A stretch of DNA of 64,000 bases from assembly GCA_017303475.1 (NCBI GenBank), contig JAFLBO010000022.1, forward strand, positions 1-64,000, written 5' to 3'. Under the pieces are notes generated by a model, which ran no database searches, had not been told where the DNA came from, and saw only the letters and a list, made by a program, of their open reading frames with translations. This DNA is from Chitinophagales bacterium (GTDB lineage Bacteria > Bacteroidota > Bacteroidia > Chitinophagales > Saprospiraceae). A program made the position numbers and the translations under genes. This document shows positions 47,350 through 56,810 of the stretch, piece after piece (positions within the stretch are counted from its first letter, which is position 1; each line of letters starts with the position of its first letter).

Positions 47350-50331
47350 TTACTTCAGGGTAGCTTTTACCTCGTTGATTACGTAGGATTCTACCACGTC
47401 GCCCACTTTGATGTCGTTGAAGTTTTTGATGGTAATACCGCATTCCATACCGGTTTTGACCTCTTTGGCGTCTTCCTTGAACCGTTTGAGAGAAGCCAGT
47501 TCGGCGTGCTGGTTGGCGTTGGTAGGATACACCACAATACCATCGCGAATGATACGCACGTGGTGGTTGCGGCTGATTTTGCCTTCCTGAACGAAACAAC
47601 CGGCCACAGTGCCCACCTTGGAGATTTTGTACACCTCGCGGATTTCCACCTGACCCATGATCTCCTCCTCCTTGGTTGGCTCCAACAGACCCTCGATAGC
47701 GGCTTTTACCTCTTCGATAGCCTCGTAGATGATGGAGTAGAGCTTGATTTCTACGCCCTCTTTTTCTGCCAGTTTGCGGGCAGTAAGCGATGGACGCACC
47801 TGGAAGCCGATGATGATGGCATCGGATGCAGAAGCCAGCATAACGTCGGAATCCACGATCTGACCAACGGCCTTGTGGATAACCGAAACCTGTACTTTCT
47901 CGATAGACAGCTTGATGAGCGAGTCGCTGAGTGCCTCGATGGAACCGTCCACGTCACCTTTAACAATGACTTTGAGTTCTTTAAAGTTGCCCAGTGCCAG
48001 ACGGCGTCCGATTTCCTCAAGGGAGATCCGCTTGTTGGCGCGGTTGGCTTGCTCACGAATGATCTGGCCGCGTTTGGAAGCAATTTCCTTCGCTTCGCTT
48101 TCCGTAGCGGTTACTTTGATCTTTTCACCGGCCTGAGGCGCTCCAGGCAGACCCAGAATCACCACCGGCTGAGCCGGACCGGCGCTTTTTATTTTTTTAC
48201 CGCGTTCGCTGAACAAGGCTTTCACTTTACCGGCAAATTCGCCGGCAATGATAGGATCACCTTGCTGGATGGTACCGTTTTCCACCAGCACTTTGGCCAC
48301 GTAGCCCTGACCTTTTTCCAGAGAGGCCTCCAGTACCGTACCAATGGCGCGGCGGTTAGGGTTGGCTTTAAGTTCCAGGATTTCGGCTTCGAGCAGCACT
48401 TTTTCCAGCAGCTTGTCAATGTTCAGGCCTTTTTTAGCGGAAATATCCTGGCTTTGGTATTTACCGCCCCATTCTTCCACCAGGAAGTTCATTTGGGCCA
48501 GTTCATTCTTGATACGTTCCGGATCGGCGCCGGCTTTATCAATTTTGTTGATGGCAAACACGATCGGAACACCGGCCGCCTGCGCGTGGCTGATAGCCTC
48601 ACGGGTTTGCGGCATGATGCTGTCGTCGGCAGCGATCACAATGATCGCAATATCCGTCACTTTGGCGCCGCGCGCACGCATGGCCGTAAAGGCTTCGTGA
48701 CCCGGCGTATCGAGGAAGGTAATTTTCTGATCTTCGTGTCCGGGTACAATTACCTCATAAGCGCCCACGTGCTGCGTGATACCACCGGCCTCACCTTCAG
48801 CTACATTGGCAGAACGGATAAAGTCGAGCAGCGAGGTTTTACCGTGGTCAACGTGACCCATCACGGTAACAATTGGCTGGCGCGATTTGAGGTCTTTTGG
48901 ATCGTCCACTTCATCTTCTTCCACCTCAACCTGTTCTTCTGCGGAGATGAATTTCACCTCGTGGCCAAATTCGTTGGCCACCAGTTCGATGATCTCGGCG
49001 TCGAGACGCTGGTTGATGGATACAAAGATACCAAGCGACATACAGGCCTTGATAACATCAGATGGTTTGATGTTCATCAGAGAAGCCAGGTCGGACACAG
49101 AGATGAACTCTGTAACCTGCAGTACTTTTTCGCCTTCGCTGCGGGCCATTTCTGCCAGTTCGGCGCGTTCGCGGCGTTCATCACGCTTATCGCGACGCAC
49201 TTTTTGGCGTTTTTTGCTCGCACCTGCGCCCATACGGGCCATGGTTTGGCGAATCTGGTTTTCGATATCTTTTTGCGAAACCTCCTTAGGCACATCCGTA
49301 CGGCCACGACCTTTTTTGTCGCCCTGATTGGCGGCCATATTGGATTGCAGGTTGGCAGCTGTAACGGGTTGATTCGGAACGGTTTTGCGTTTACGGCGCT
49401 GACGGTCGGCATTGTTGCCGCCCTGACCGCCGCCTTGTTGCTGGTTGCCGCCCTGCTGGTTACCGCCGCCTCGGTTATCGCCGGGGCGATTGCCCTGGTG
49501 CTGTCCACCCTGGCCGCCACCGCGGTTATCGCCCTGACGCTGGCCGCCACCGCGGTTGTCGCCCTGGCGTTGGCCGCCGCCCTGACCGCCACGGTTATCG
49601 CGGTTGCGGTCATTGCTGTTGCTGCTGCTGGCAGGTTTTTCTTTTTCCAGGTTAATACGACCCAGAATTTTCAGGCCGCGCAGGTTAGGCGCGGTGCCGC
49701 GAATGAGTTCGTTTTCAGGCGCTTCAGTAGGTTCCGTTGCAGATCCTGCAGCAGGCGCCGGTGGCGGAGGTGGAGGGGCAGGGGCCTTTGGCTGCTCTTT
49801 TGGCGGAGCAGGTGGTTCCTGTTTGGGAGCCTCCTGTTTAGGGGCTTCCTGCTTAGGCGCTTCCGGTTTGGGCTCCTCTGCCGGTGGGGGTGGCGGAGGA
49901 GGGGTAGGCGCCTGTTTAGGCGCATCCAGGTCAATTCGGCCCAGGATACGCAGGGCAGGGCGCTCGCGCTTAACGAGCTCCTGTTCTTCTTTTTTAGGTT
50001 CGGCCGGTGGCTCAACCTTGGGTGCAGCGGGTTCGCGCGGAGGCAACAGCGAAGGGCGCGGAGTGGCTGCCGGGGCAGGTGTAGGGGTTGGGGAAGGCTC
50101 AGAACCGCCAACGGCATCTTTTTTCAGAACCGGGCGCAGCAATTTGTCTGCCTCCTGTTTGATAGCAAGATCCTTTTGGAACTCCTTCTGGAGCACCACC
50201 AGCATCTCGTCGGTGATATCCGTCGTAGGCTTTTGCTCCACATTAGGGAAACCTTTTGCGTGGAGGGTCTCTACGATGGTGTGGAGGCCGACGTTGAATT
50301 CTTTTGCTACCTTAATTAATTTAATCGCCAT
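47350..50331 (-). CDS. infB: Translation initiation factor IF-2
   Basis: A 993-residue IF-2 from the ATG at 50331. The N-terminal IF2_N domain (about 1-55, KLIKVAKEFNVGLHTIVETL) is followed by a long low-complexity linker: Pro/Ala/Glu-rich (about 70-210) and Gly/Gln/Arg/Asn-rich (about 240-320). The second IF2_N and G domain follow with GHVDHGKTSLLDF (about 485-500), DTPGHEAFTAM and FAINKIDKAGAD, then domains II-IV to VVESYVINEVKATLK. It brings fMet-tRNA to the 30S subunit. The nusA and rimP genes that often precede infB are absent; it has its own promoter and a long leader. Confidence 0.98.
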   Translation of the reverse strand: MAIKLIKVAKEFNVGLHTIVETLHAKGFPNVEQKPTTDITDEMLVVLQKEFQKDLAIKQEADKLLRPVLKKDAVGGSEPSPTPTPAPAATPRPSLLPPREPAAPKVEPPAEPKKEEQELVKRERPALRILGRIDLDAPKQAPTPPPPPPPAEEPKPEAPKQEAPKQEAPKQEPPAPPKEQPKAPAPPPPPPAPAAGSATEPTEAPENELIRGTAPNLRGLKILGRINLEKEKPASSSNSNDRNRDNRGGQGGGQRQGDNRGGGQRQGDNRGGGQGGQHQGNRPGDNRGGGNQQGGNQQQGGGQGGNNADRQRRKRKTVPNQPVTAANLQSNMAANQGDKKGRGRTDVPKEVSQKDIENQIRQTMARMGAGASKKRQKVRRDKRDERRERAELAEMARSEGEKVLQVTEFISVSDLASLMNIKPSDVIKACMSLGIFVSINQRLDAEIIELVANEFGHEVKFISAEEQVEVEEDEVDDPKDLKSRQPIVTVMGHVDHGKTSLLDFIRSANVAEGEAGGITQHVGAYEVIVPGHEDQKITFLDTPGHEAFTAMRARGAKVTDIAIIVIAADDSIMPQTREAISHAQAAGVPIVFAINKIDKAGADPERIKNELAQMNFLVEEWGGKYQSQDISAKKGLNIDKLLEKVLLEAEILELKANPNRRAIGTVLEASLEKGQGYVAKVLVENGTIQQGDPIIAGEFAGKVKALFSERGKKIKSAGPAQPVVILGLPGAPQAGEKIKVTATESEAKEIASKRGQIIREQANRANKRISLEEIGRRLALGNFKELKVIVKGDVDGSIEALSDSLIKLSIEKVQVSVIHKAVGQIVDSDVMLASASDAIIIGFQVRPSLTARKLAEKEGVEIKLYSIIYEAIEEVKAAIEGLLEPTKEEEIMGQVEIREVYKISKVGTVAGCFVQEGKISRNHHVRIIRDGIVVYPTNANQHAELASLKRFKEDAKEVKTGMECGITIKNFNDIKVGDVVESYVINEVKATLK

Positions 50332-50534
50332 GCAGTGATTTTTCCTGCTAAGAGGGGCATCGGGTGAAAAAAAACACAGAATGTAAGAAAAAAATCCCGG
50401 ATCGGTGTTTTTTATGGCCCAATGCTATGGGTAAAATTTTGTTTAAACCAGTGAGCGCCGCGGGGTTTCGCTGTTTACACCGCTGTTTTAATTGCTTTAG
50501 AAGGCCAAAAACGTTTAATTTTAATTTGCGGGGG

Positions 50535-50542
50535 CAAAAGTA
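50535..50542 (-). promoter_or_regulatory. Promoter -7 box TACTTTTG for infB
   Basis: Exact TAnnTTTG match on the minus strand, about 200 bases upstream of the infB ATG, leaving a long untranslated leader (50332-50530) with no other feature recognised. Confidence 0.5.
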
Positions 50543-50656
50543 CGTTAAAAAAGCAATGCTTAGCGTGGAAATGTTGATGTTTCGGTGAGATTAAAAGGTT
50601 TTTTTTCGGAAGTGATAAATTTTCACAAAAAATGTACTGACAAATCTCCTAAAAAC

Positions 50657-50664
50657 TATCTTTG
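50657..50664 (+). promoter_or_regulatory. Promoter -7 box TATCTTTG for the metallopeptidase gene
   Basis: Exact TAnnTTTG match 30 bases upstream of an ATG at 50695 that is out of frame with the peptidase but would be in frame if a C7 tract at 50720-50726 were one base shorter. Confidence 0.6.
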
Positions 50665-50797
50665 TTCATTCATTAATCAAAAACACCTTTATTTATGAAA
50701 AACGTATTGCGAATATTCGCCCCCCCTCCCTCCCCACGCACGATTAGCCATTTTAAACCCATTCATTAAATGGGTAAGGGAAATCACCTTTTACTTG

Positions 50798-52705
50798 ATG
50801 TTGATGATTCCTGGTGTACTTTCTGCTCAATTCATCACTGAGTTCCAGCCCGGGCAAATTCAGTGGCCAGCTGGGGGATACACCCGTTTCCAAACACTCC
50901 AATCATCCGACCTTTGCTCAAGTGTTAAAATTGTGTCTATTCAAGATGTTAGAACCGCACAAACTAATGGGACACTAACTTTCCAGTTACCAGGTTCCTC
51001 CACCTCCATGACTGCGGAAGCCACCCTGATATCTGAAGATGTTACAGGAGCCTTTATTTGGTCCGGCAAATTGACATCATCTCCAGCCCCTGGGTATGTT
51101 TCTTTTGTGATAAAGGATGGTCAAACCGGAGGCTTTATTCAGGTTGGTCCGGATTTTTACGAGGTATCGCCCATCAGCAGCACTTACCAATTTTTAGTAA
51201 AGCGGAATAATGATTACAACCCGTCTCACGGTTGTGCCAGTAGCCCGGATTCACTTTCCTCACCACCGGAAGGACCCGATGATTGTGACTACTTTCCGGA
51301 TTATAATACCTGTCCGGCACTTATTACAGTGCTCTTAATCCTTACACCAGAGGCTGTAGACATTGTTGAAAACATGTATGGGAGTGTAGATCTATTCGCC
51401 CTTTTAGGCCAATCCTCCGTGAATACTGCCTTATGGAACAGCGATATTCCCAATAAGGAAATCAGGGTAAAATGGGTAGAGAAGAGTGGATTTGATTTTT
51501 CTTCAAGCTCCGTGCCTTATGTTGATGACTTAGATGAATTGATAAATTTTTCTGAACCCGAGCGCACTCTTCACCATGCTGATCATGTAGTATTTATTCC
51601 TCACATAGATTATGATGGATTAGCAGGAGTAGCCAATTTGCCAGACCTGCCAGATCCTAACCGAGCATACTCCATTGTAGAGCCAGAATTATTTTTAAGT
51701 AAATTTGTTTTTGCGCATGAGCTTGGACATAATTGGGGATTCCATCATAACTGGCCTATTGATATTGGTTCTGACCAAGATAAAGTCTGTGCAAAAGGTA
51801 AAAGATGGATTCCATTAAATACCCTTCCTCCCATTGACTGGTATCAGGAAATCCCAACCTGGAAAACAATAATGGCTGAGCCAATATCCCTGGACGTTGA
51901 CTATAAGTTTGATGTTAATGGTGTAGAAGTATATGCCCACTTTATTAGTGATTATACTATTCTCCACTTTTCAAATCCCGCGGTTTCTTACAACGGCGAA
52001 CCTACCGGCCGCGCACTTGGAAAAATTGCCGACAATGCCGATCACTTTCGCAAATATGGATGCGAAATCAATGATTACAATGAGTCCAATGAGTTGGAGG
52101 TATATGTAACAGCATCTCCCTGCACTGTACCTATTTCATTGACTGCCGACATCAACCCACCTGATGCAGGCTTACCCGGTGTTGGCCCATATACGGTTTA
52201 TTGGTTCTGGAACACCTCTGGGGTATTTGGTAATGGAGGTTCGCAACAATTTCTGGGAACAGGAGCTACTCTAAACCTTAACTCCCATCCAGCGTGTCCA
52301 ACCTTTTGGATAAAATGCGTGGTAGTTTCATCAGACAATGTAGCCATCAGCCGAATACAAAAAGTTAACTTAGGCAACTGCGATTGTCTTCAGGAAGAAA
52401 GACCAGGCCGGCAAAGAGAAGAGTCGTCTTATCCCTTGAATGCCAATAGTATTCAAATATACCCCAATCCTGTGGAACAAGATTATCTGATGGTTGACGG
52501 TATGCCTGAATCCGAAGTTGAAATATCCTGGAAGATTTGGGATGCGCTGGGCAGACTTTGTCTAAAAGGGCAAACTCCAGTTACGGGCAATGCCCCATTC
52601 AGCATACCGGTACATACACTGGAAAACGGACTTTATTTCATTTCCCTACCCACAACCGATGGCGAAACCGAATCTCACAAATTTATCATCACAAAAAACC
52701 AGTAA
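50798..52705 (+). CDS. Secreted reprolysin-like metallopeptidase with T9SS sorting domain
   Basis: The uninterrupted frame starts around 50795-50804 (TTG/ATG cluster; MLMIPGVLSAQ), giving about 635 residues. A more natural start, ATG 50695 (MKNVLRIFA), lies 30 bases after a good promoter but is separated by a frameshift at the C7 tract 50720-50726. A propeptide region (to about 170) precedes the metzincin domain (about 175-400) with zinc motif HELGHNWGFHH and a downstream MAEPI turn. The C-terminal ~80 residues (IQIYPNPVEQDYLMV...LENGLYFISLPT) are a T9SS sorting domain. The substrate is unknown. Two base pairs separate its stop from the next ATG. Confidence 0.85.
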   Translation: MLMIPGVLSAQFITEFQPGQIQWPAGGYTRFQTLQSSDLCSSVKIVSIQDVRTAQTNGTLTFQLPGSSTSMTAEATLISEDVTGAFIWSGKLTSSPAPGYVSFVIKDGQTGGFIQVGPDFYEVSPISSTYQFLVKRNNDYNPSHGCASSPDSLSSPPEGPDDCDYFPDYNTCPALITVLLILTPEAVDIVENMYGSVDLFALLGQSSVNTALWNSDIPNKEIRVKWVEKSGFDFSSSSVPYVDDLDELINFSEPERTLHHADHVVFIPHIDYDGLAGVANLPDLPDPNRAYSIVEPELFLSKFVFAHELGHNWGFHHNWPIDIGSDQDKVCAKGKRWIPLNTLPPIDWYQEIPTWKTIMAEPISLDVDYKFDVNGVEVYAHFISDYTILHFSNPAVSYNGEPTGRALGKIADNADHFRKYGCEINDYNESNELEVYVTASPCTVPISLTADINPPDAGLPGVGPYTVYWFWNTSGVFGNGGSQQFLGTGATLNLNSHPACPTFWIKCVVVSSDNVAISRIQKVNLGNCDCLQEERPGRQREESSYPLNANSIQIYPNPVEQDYLMVDGMPESEVEISWKIWDALGRLCLKGQTPVTGNAPFSIPVHTLENGLYFISLPTTDGETESHKFIITKNQ

Positions 52706-52707
52706 TC

Positions 52708-53262
52708 ATGAAAAGCTTGATATTAACATTGACACTGATTGGCTTACTCGTTGGCTGTACCAAAGAAACACCTATTGATCCAACAGAGCCAACCCCGCCA
52801 ATTGATACCACTACCCATATCATTGAATTGGGGAGGGGATCTGTTCTGAGAAATGGGGTATTATGGACGCCTGCCTTTTCGGCGCGATATTACTTAAGTG
52901 ATAAAAGTCGAATTAATATCACAGCTAAACTAAGGGAAAACGGATTTGACCACAATTTGACTTTAGCAGATATTGAAGTCTCCAAGGGTTTACACATTTT
53001 TGAATCTTCAACCTATTGGAATGGGAACAATAAAATTCCAGAGGTGGGTTATTTCGTATCCCTAGATTTAGATCAACAACTAAACTCCTACAATGTAGAC
53101 TCCACCCGCACCAACCAATTCATCGAAATTCTGCGTTACGACTCTGTTGAACATATCGTAGAGGGTCGGTTTCAAACTTTCCTGGAGGGGCCAAACACCT
53201 GGTGGTTCCTGCCTGACAGTATGGCTATTACGGAGGGTAAGTTTCATTTGAAGATTCAATAG
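52708..53262 (+). CDS. Lipoprotein, tandem paralogue 1
   Basis: A 184-residue lipoprotein from the ATG at 52708. Signal peptide LTLTLIGLLVGC places the lipobox Cys at about residue 17, followed by a Thr/Pro-rich spacer (KETPIDPTEPTPPIDTTTH). The mature domain is beta-rich and has no family I can name. It sits two bases after the metallopeptidase stop and so is probably co-expressed. Its last ~60 residues (YNVDSTRTNQFIEILRYD) are almost identical to those of paralogue 2, but residues ~45-125 differ greatly. Confidence 0.85.
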   Translation: MKSLILTLTLIGLLVGCTKETPIDPTEPTPPIDTTTHIIELGRGSVLRNGVLWTPAFSARYYLSDKSRINITAKLRENGFDHNLTLADIEVSKGLHIFESSTYWNGNNKIPEVGYFVSLDLDQQLNSYNVDSTRTNQFIEILRYDSVEHIVEGRFQTFLEGPNTWWFLPDSMAITEGKFHLKIQ

Positions 53263-53273
53263 CCCAGAAAAAG

Positions 53274-53312
53274 AAGCGCCAGCCTGATTGTTGATGCCAG
53301 GCTGGCGCTTTC
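53274..53312 (+). terminator. Intrinsic terminator after lipoprotein 1
   Basis: AAGCGCCAGCCTG (53274-53286) pairs with CAGGCTGGCGCTT (53298-53310), followed by TTT. Confidence 0.8.
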
Positions 53313-53413
53313 CGCCTTGCCAATGTGCTGATGCCCAACCGCTGCTGGACATTCCCCCAAAAAGCCTTTTACAGTAAATCTCACAAATTTATCATCACAA
53401 AAAACCAGTAATC

Positions 53414-53968
53414 ATGAAAAGCTTGATACTAACATTGACACTGATTGGCTTACTCGTTGGCTGTACCAAAGAAACACCTATTGATCCAACAGAGCCAACC
53501 CCGCCAGTAGATACCGCTACCCATATCATTGAATTGGGGAAGGGGGGGTTATTACGGAACGGAGTATCATGGAATGCTATATATTCAGCACGATATTATG
53601 CAACTGATTTTAGTCGTTTCAATATCTTAGCGAAATTGACCGAAAGTGGCTATCTCCACACCTTTTCGATTGGAGACATTAAAACAATTCCGGGAATTTA
53701 CCATTTCGAGCGCTCTTTTTTGTGGAATGATAATAATGGGATCCCCGAAGCATTGTATTTTGTGGTTCTTGATGGAGATCAACTTTTTAACTCCTACAAT
53801 GTAGACTCCACCCGCACCAACCAATTCATCGAAATTCTGCGTTACGACTCTGTTGAACATATCGTAGAAGGCCGTTTTCAAACATTTCTGGAAGGGCCTA
53901 ATTCCTGGTCATTCCTGCCAGACAGTATGGCAATTACGGAGGGGAAATTTCATTTGAAAATTCAGTAA
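53414..53968 (+). CDS. Lipoprotein, tandem paralogue 2
   Basis: A 184-residue lipoprotein of the same length as paralogue 1, with identical signal peptide and spacer apart from three residues. Central residues ~45-125 (SWNAIYSARYYATDFSRF, LHTFSIGDIKTIPGIYHF) are diverged while the overall spacing of aromatic residues is kept, suggesting the same fold. The 3' end is again near-identical. The duplicated 5' flank contains codons of the metallopeptidase 3' end without the gene. Function unknown. Confidence 0.85.
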   Translation: MKSLILTLTLIGLLVGCTKETPIDPTEPTPPVDTATHIIELGKGGLLRNGVSWNAIYSARYYATDFSRFNILAKLTESGYLHTFSIGDIKTIPGIYHFERSFLWNDNNGIPEALYFVVLDGDQLFNSYNVDSTRTNQFIEILRYDSVEHIVEGRFQTFLEGPNSWSFLPDSMAITEGKFHLKIQ

Positions 53969-53979
53969 TGAGTGCCAAA

Positions 53980-54021
53980 AAGCCCGGCTTGTGTAGGTCC
54001 CCTGCGGGGATGACAACTCAC
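53980..54021. repeat. Third copy of the GTCAT/CCTACAC hairpin family
   Basis: GCTTGTGTAGGTCCCCTGCGGGGATGACAACTCACG is one half of the family seen as full palindromes at 3487-3622 and 39323-39452. Confidence 0.7.
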
Positions 54022-54068
54022 GTTTTTTTACGTTTGGCACGGCAATAGGCATATCAAATCGAACGGGC

Positions 54069-54122
54069 CTTGGTACTTAGTGTCGGGGTGACTTCGGAGT
54101 CACCCCGACACTAAGTACCAAG
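54069..54122. terminator. 24-bp perfect stem hairpin between convergent genes
   Basis: CTTGGTACTTAGTGTCGGGG and the following GTGAC... stem (54069-54092) is exactly complementary to 54099-54122 around a TTCGGA loop. It lies between lipoprotein 2 and the minus-strand T9SS gene and may stop transcription from both sides. Confidence 0.65.
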
Positions 54123-54155
54123 ACCCGTGCCTTTTTGGAACAGCGAATAACCCGC

Positions 54156-56489
54156 TTAATCCCTTACCACCACCAACTTACCCAGCGCGAGGGTCTGGCC
54201 ACCTGATTCCAGGCGGAACCAGTACACCCCGCTGTTCATGGTTTTTGTATTTAACTGAAACTGGTTATTGGAAAACGGTTGCTGGGCTACCTGCCGCCCA
54301 GCCAGATCGTACAGCAGCAAATTACCCTTCCAGGAATGCGGACTCTTGATCAGGAAGGTAGCTACATCGCTCGCCGGATTGGGGAATACTTCCAGCGCAA
54401 CATCCGGCATTTTGTTCAGGATATTGGCATCCAGGAATTTCTCGCCCAGGGTGTGCCAGGTAGTATTGGTGATTACAGGCGCATTGAAATCAAAATAAAT
54501 CGCGGCGCTGTTTTCTACCAGGGTTCCGTGAGAGAGCCCAGCCTTGGGCGCTATCTGGAACTTCACAAATCCGTGGGATGCCGGCTCATTCACATTGCTG
54601 TCGGGCAACAGAATGTTGGTGAACAGGAATTCCAGCACATTGCCGCTGAGCTGGTTGAGGTAGCAGGGATGACTGGAACCCAAAAAACGCAAAGTACCGG
54701 GGTCCAGAAAGCTGCTGAGCGTGTCCAGTATTTTTACGGTAAAGGCTGTATCCGTGCCGGTATTCTGGAAACGAATCAGGTAATCAATGGGTTGCTGGAG
54801 CGGAATGTAATGCTCCTCCATGGCACCGCGCGGGAAACCCTGCTTGTCATTTGGATCAAAAGAACCGTTGTTTTCCACGCAGTCTATATCAATAATCGGC
54901 GATTCATCATCAGGGGGAAACAGGTTGACCATACCCAGGGAAACACCACCGTTGGTATTTGTGCCGCAGCCTTCCACCGTGGCGCTGGCCACCAGCCCCC
55001 AGGGGTATCCAGGGGCTTGTTCGGCCTCCAGACGCCAGGTAGCGCCATTGGCCGGCACCGTGATAACCTCCATACCTCCAGCCGTCAGGGTAAAGGGGTT
55101 GTTGATGGGCGGAGTCATCACTACAATGTCTTCTACCACAATATAATTGGAAGGCACCTGCATGGTTCCGCCCAGATTATGGATCAGGAATTTCACCTCA
55201 TCGCCGGTGCAATAGCCTTTCACACGCAGTTCAGGGCCATCCCAGTTGAAGGGTTCGGTGCAGGAAGTATCCGGATAAATGCGCGCTTCGGTGCAGTGGG
55301 TTTGCCCCAGCGCCGCATCGCAGCTAAGGTTAAATATGACGGTGAACGCGGCACATTCTCCCGGCCCCACATTCCCAACCGGGAAAGTGTAGGTATTGCC
55401 ATCAACGGTTGTCCAGGGAATACTGCTGTTCAGCACGGTAAAAAAGGTATCAAAATGAACCTCCACCGAAGCGTCCTGCGCCTCCTGGGTGCCGTTATTG
55501 CAGTAATTCACCACATAATAGTTGTCAAAACAACGGCGCAGAAAGGGGGCCGACAAAGAAACATCCATGGATGCGCAGAGCATATTAGCCTGCAAGGCGA
55601 AATCGTGGTCTTCTGTGGGCATATCTGTCACCACTACCCCAAAAAGCGTGTCCTGACAAGCGTCCCATAGACCATTGGGTTTGTGCAGAATGACATCGAA
55701 AGTGCCCGGAACGGCAGCAATATTGTATTTGCCCGTGAGCGTGGTTACGCCAAAGTAGCTGTCTGTTCCGTTGGTTGCTTCCACCGTCCAGCCCTGCAAG
55801 CCAGCCTCAGTAGAATCGGAGGCGCAGTTGGCATTTTGGTCGTTGAATACCCTGCCGATGATGCGCGATATGTTATCATCGCAGACATCTACTACAGCTG
55901 TGTTATTGACGTCGCCTATTTTGATGCCAACAAAATCTGCGGTATTGAAGTCGGCCTGCAGGTTGGTGATCGTTATCGCAGAAGGCGGCGCGGGCACGAA
56001 TGGATTGTTTTGATCGGGGAACACATAATCTTTCCGCACGAACCTGAAACTACCGGCTGGGAAAGTTGGTATCTGATTGATGATGAGTTGGCGGATCAGG
56101 GCGGTATCCTGAGCATTGATTGAATTAGAGCCATCTACATCTGCAGCCAGGATTTTATAGGGGGAATTCAAGGGCTCCAGACCATCCATATGCTTCACTA
56201 TCAGCACCAAATCAAAGGTAGTAACCCCGTTCAAAGGCCCTCCTTCGCAGGAAACGGGAGTGATCTGGTAGTCGCCGCCGGCATCCAGGGTAAAACTGAA
56301 ATGACCGCTTGCGTCGGTGATAGCTACCTGGTTATCGGAGCCGGTTACCATAACCCGAAACTGGCCCATCGGAGAAACTGCCTCGGTTTCCAAACGTCCG
56401 GAAACCGTAAACTGCTGTGCTATGGCCAGGTTTGCTAAACTGAGCAAGAAGCCTAGTAAGTAAGTTTTTGTAAGTGTGTTTTTTTTCAT
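54156..56489 (-). CDS. T9SS-secreted protein with dockerin-like and DUF11/DUF7619-like domains
   Basis: A 777-residue protein from the ATG at 56489, with a signal peptide (LLSLANLAIAQ). Residues 30-90 are an Ig/CarboxypepD_reg-like domain. A dockerin-like calcium segment follows at ~95-145 (TTFDLVLIVKHMDGL, AADVDGSNSINAQDTALIR). A Cna-B-like domain is at ~205-300 (GRVFNDQNANCASDSTEAGL). DUF11/DUF7619-like modules follow to about 690 (NNGSFDPNDKQGFPRG, IRFQNTGTDTAFTVKILDTL). The C-terminal ~75 residues (LEVFPNPASDVATFLI...NSGVYWFRLESGG) are a T9SS sorting domain. It is a large surface or matrix protein of unknown partner. Confidence 0.88.
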   Translation of the reverse strand: MKKNTLTKTYLLGFLLSLANLAIAQQFTVSGRLETEAVSPMGQFRVMVTGSDNQVAITDASGHFSFTLDAGGDYQITPVSCEGGPLNGVTTFDLVLIVKHMDGLEPLNSPYKILAADVDGSNSINAQDTALIRQLIINQIPTFPAGSFRFVRKDYVFPDQNNPFVPAPPSAITITNLQADFNTADFVGIKIGDVNNTAVVDVCDDNISRIIGRVFNDQNANCASDSTEAGLQGWTVEATNGTDSYFGVTTLTGKYNIAAVPGTFDVILHKPNGLWDACQDTLFGVVVTDMPTEDHDFALQANMLCASMDVSLSAPFLRRCFDNYYVVNYCNNGTQEAQDASVEVHFDTFFTVLNSSIPWTTVDGNTYTFPVGNVGPGECAAFTVIFNLSCDAALGQTHCTEARIYPDTSCTEPFNWDGPELRVKGYCTGDEVKFLIHNLGGTMQVPSNYIVVEDIVVMTPPINNPFTLTAGGMEVITVPANGATWRLEAEQAPGYPWGLVASATVEGCGTNTNGGVSLGMVNLFPPDDESPIIDIDCVENNGSFDPNDKQGFPRGAMEEHYIPLQQPIDYLIRFQNTGTDTAFTVKILDTLSSFLDPGTLRFLGSSHPCYLNQLSGNVLEFLFTNILLPDSNVNEPASHGFVKFQIAPKAGLSHGTLVENSAAIYFDFNAPVITNTTWHTLGEKFLDANILNKMPDVALEVFPNPASDVATFLIKSPHSWKGNLLLYDLAGRQVAQQPFSNNQFQLNTKTMNSGVYWFRLESGGQTLALGKLVVVRD

Positions 56490-56810
56490 GGGAGATTGAT
56501 TTATGCGGGTGAATCAATTTTCACGATACAAAAGTGCGGGGTGTTGCCGGGGTTGTCAAAGACATTTTTCGTATTTTGTAACAAAATAAATGTTGCATAA
56601 AATTTTATAAAATATTGACTATCATAATTATAATATGTATTTTTGTAACAAAAAATAATAAACAATCGTTTGGTTTTGTGCTGATATGCTAAAGGGACAA
56701 AACATTGGGAGCCTAAGCATTAATGGAGAATCCCCTGTCACATCACGACAAAATCCGCGCTCAAAATTTCCCCTGAAGGTAATTTGGCATTAGTTCAACA
56801 GTATGGCATT

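Larger units (their letters stand above)
52671..53968 (+). repeat. 706-bp tandem duplication carrying two mosaic lipoprotein genes
   Basis: The segment starting AATCTCACAAATTTATCATC at 52671 recurs at 53377, exactly 706 bases later, including the last codons of the metallopeptidase gene. The two copies are nearly identical for the first ~160 bases and for ~75 bases near 53089/53795, but the central ~250 bases are strongly diverged. Confidence 0.88.

Noticed and set aside
47311..50319. Very long plus-strand open frame opposite infB
   Set aside because: It is the antisense of an unmistakable IF-2 gene with normal codon use; its translation is rich in hydrophobic and aromatic low-complexity sequence with no family.
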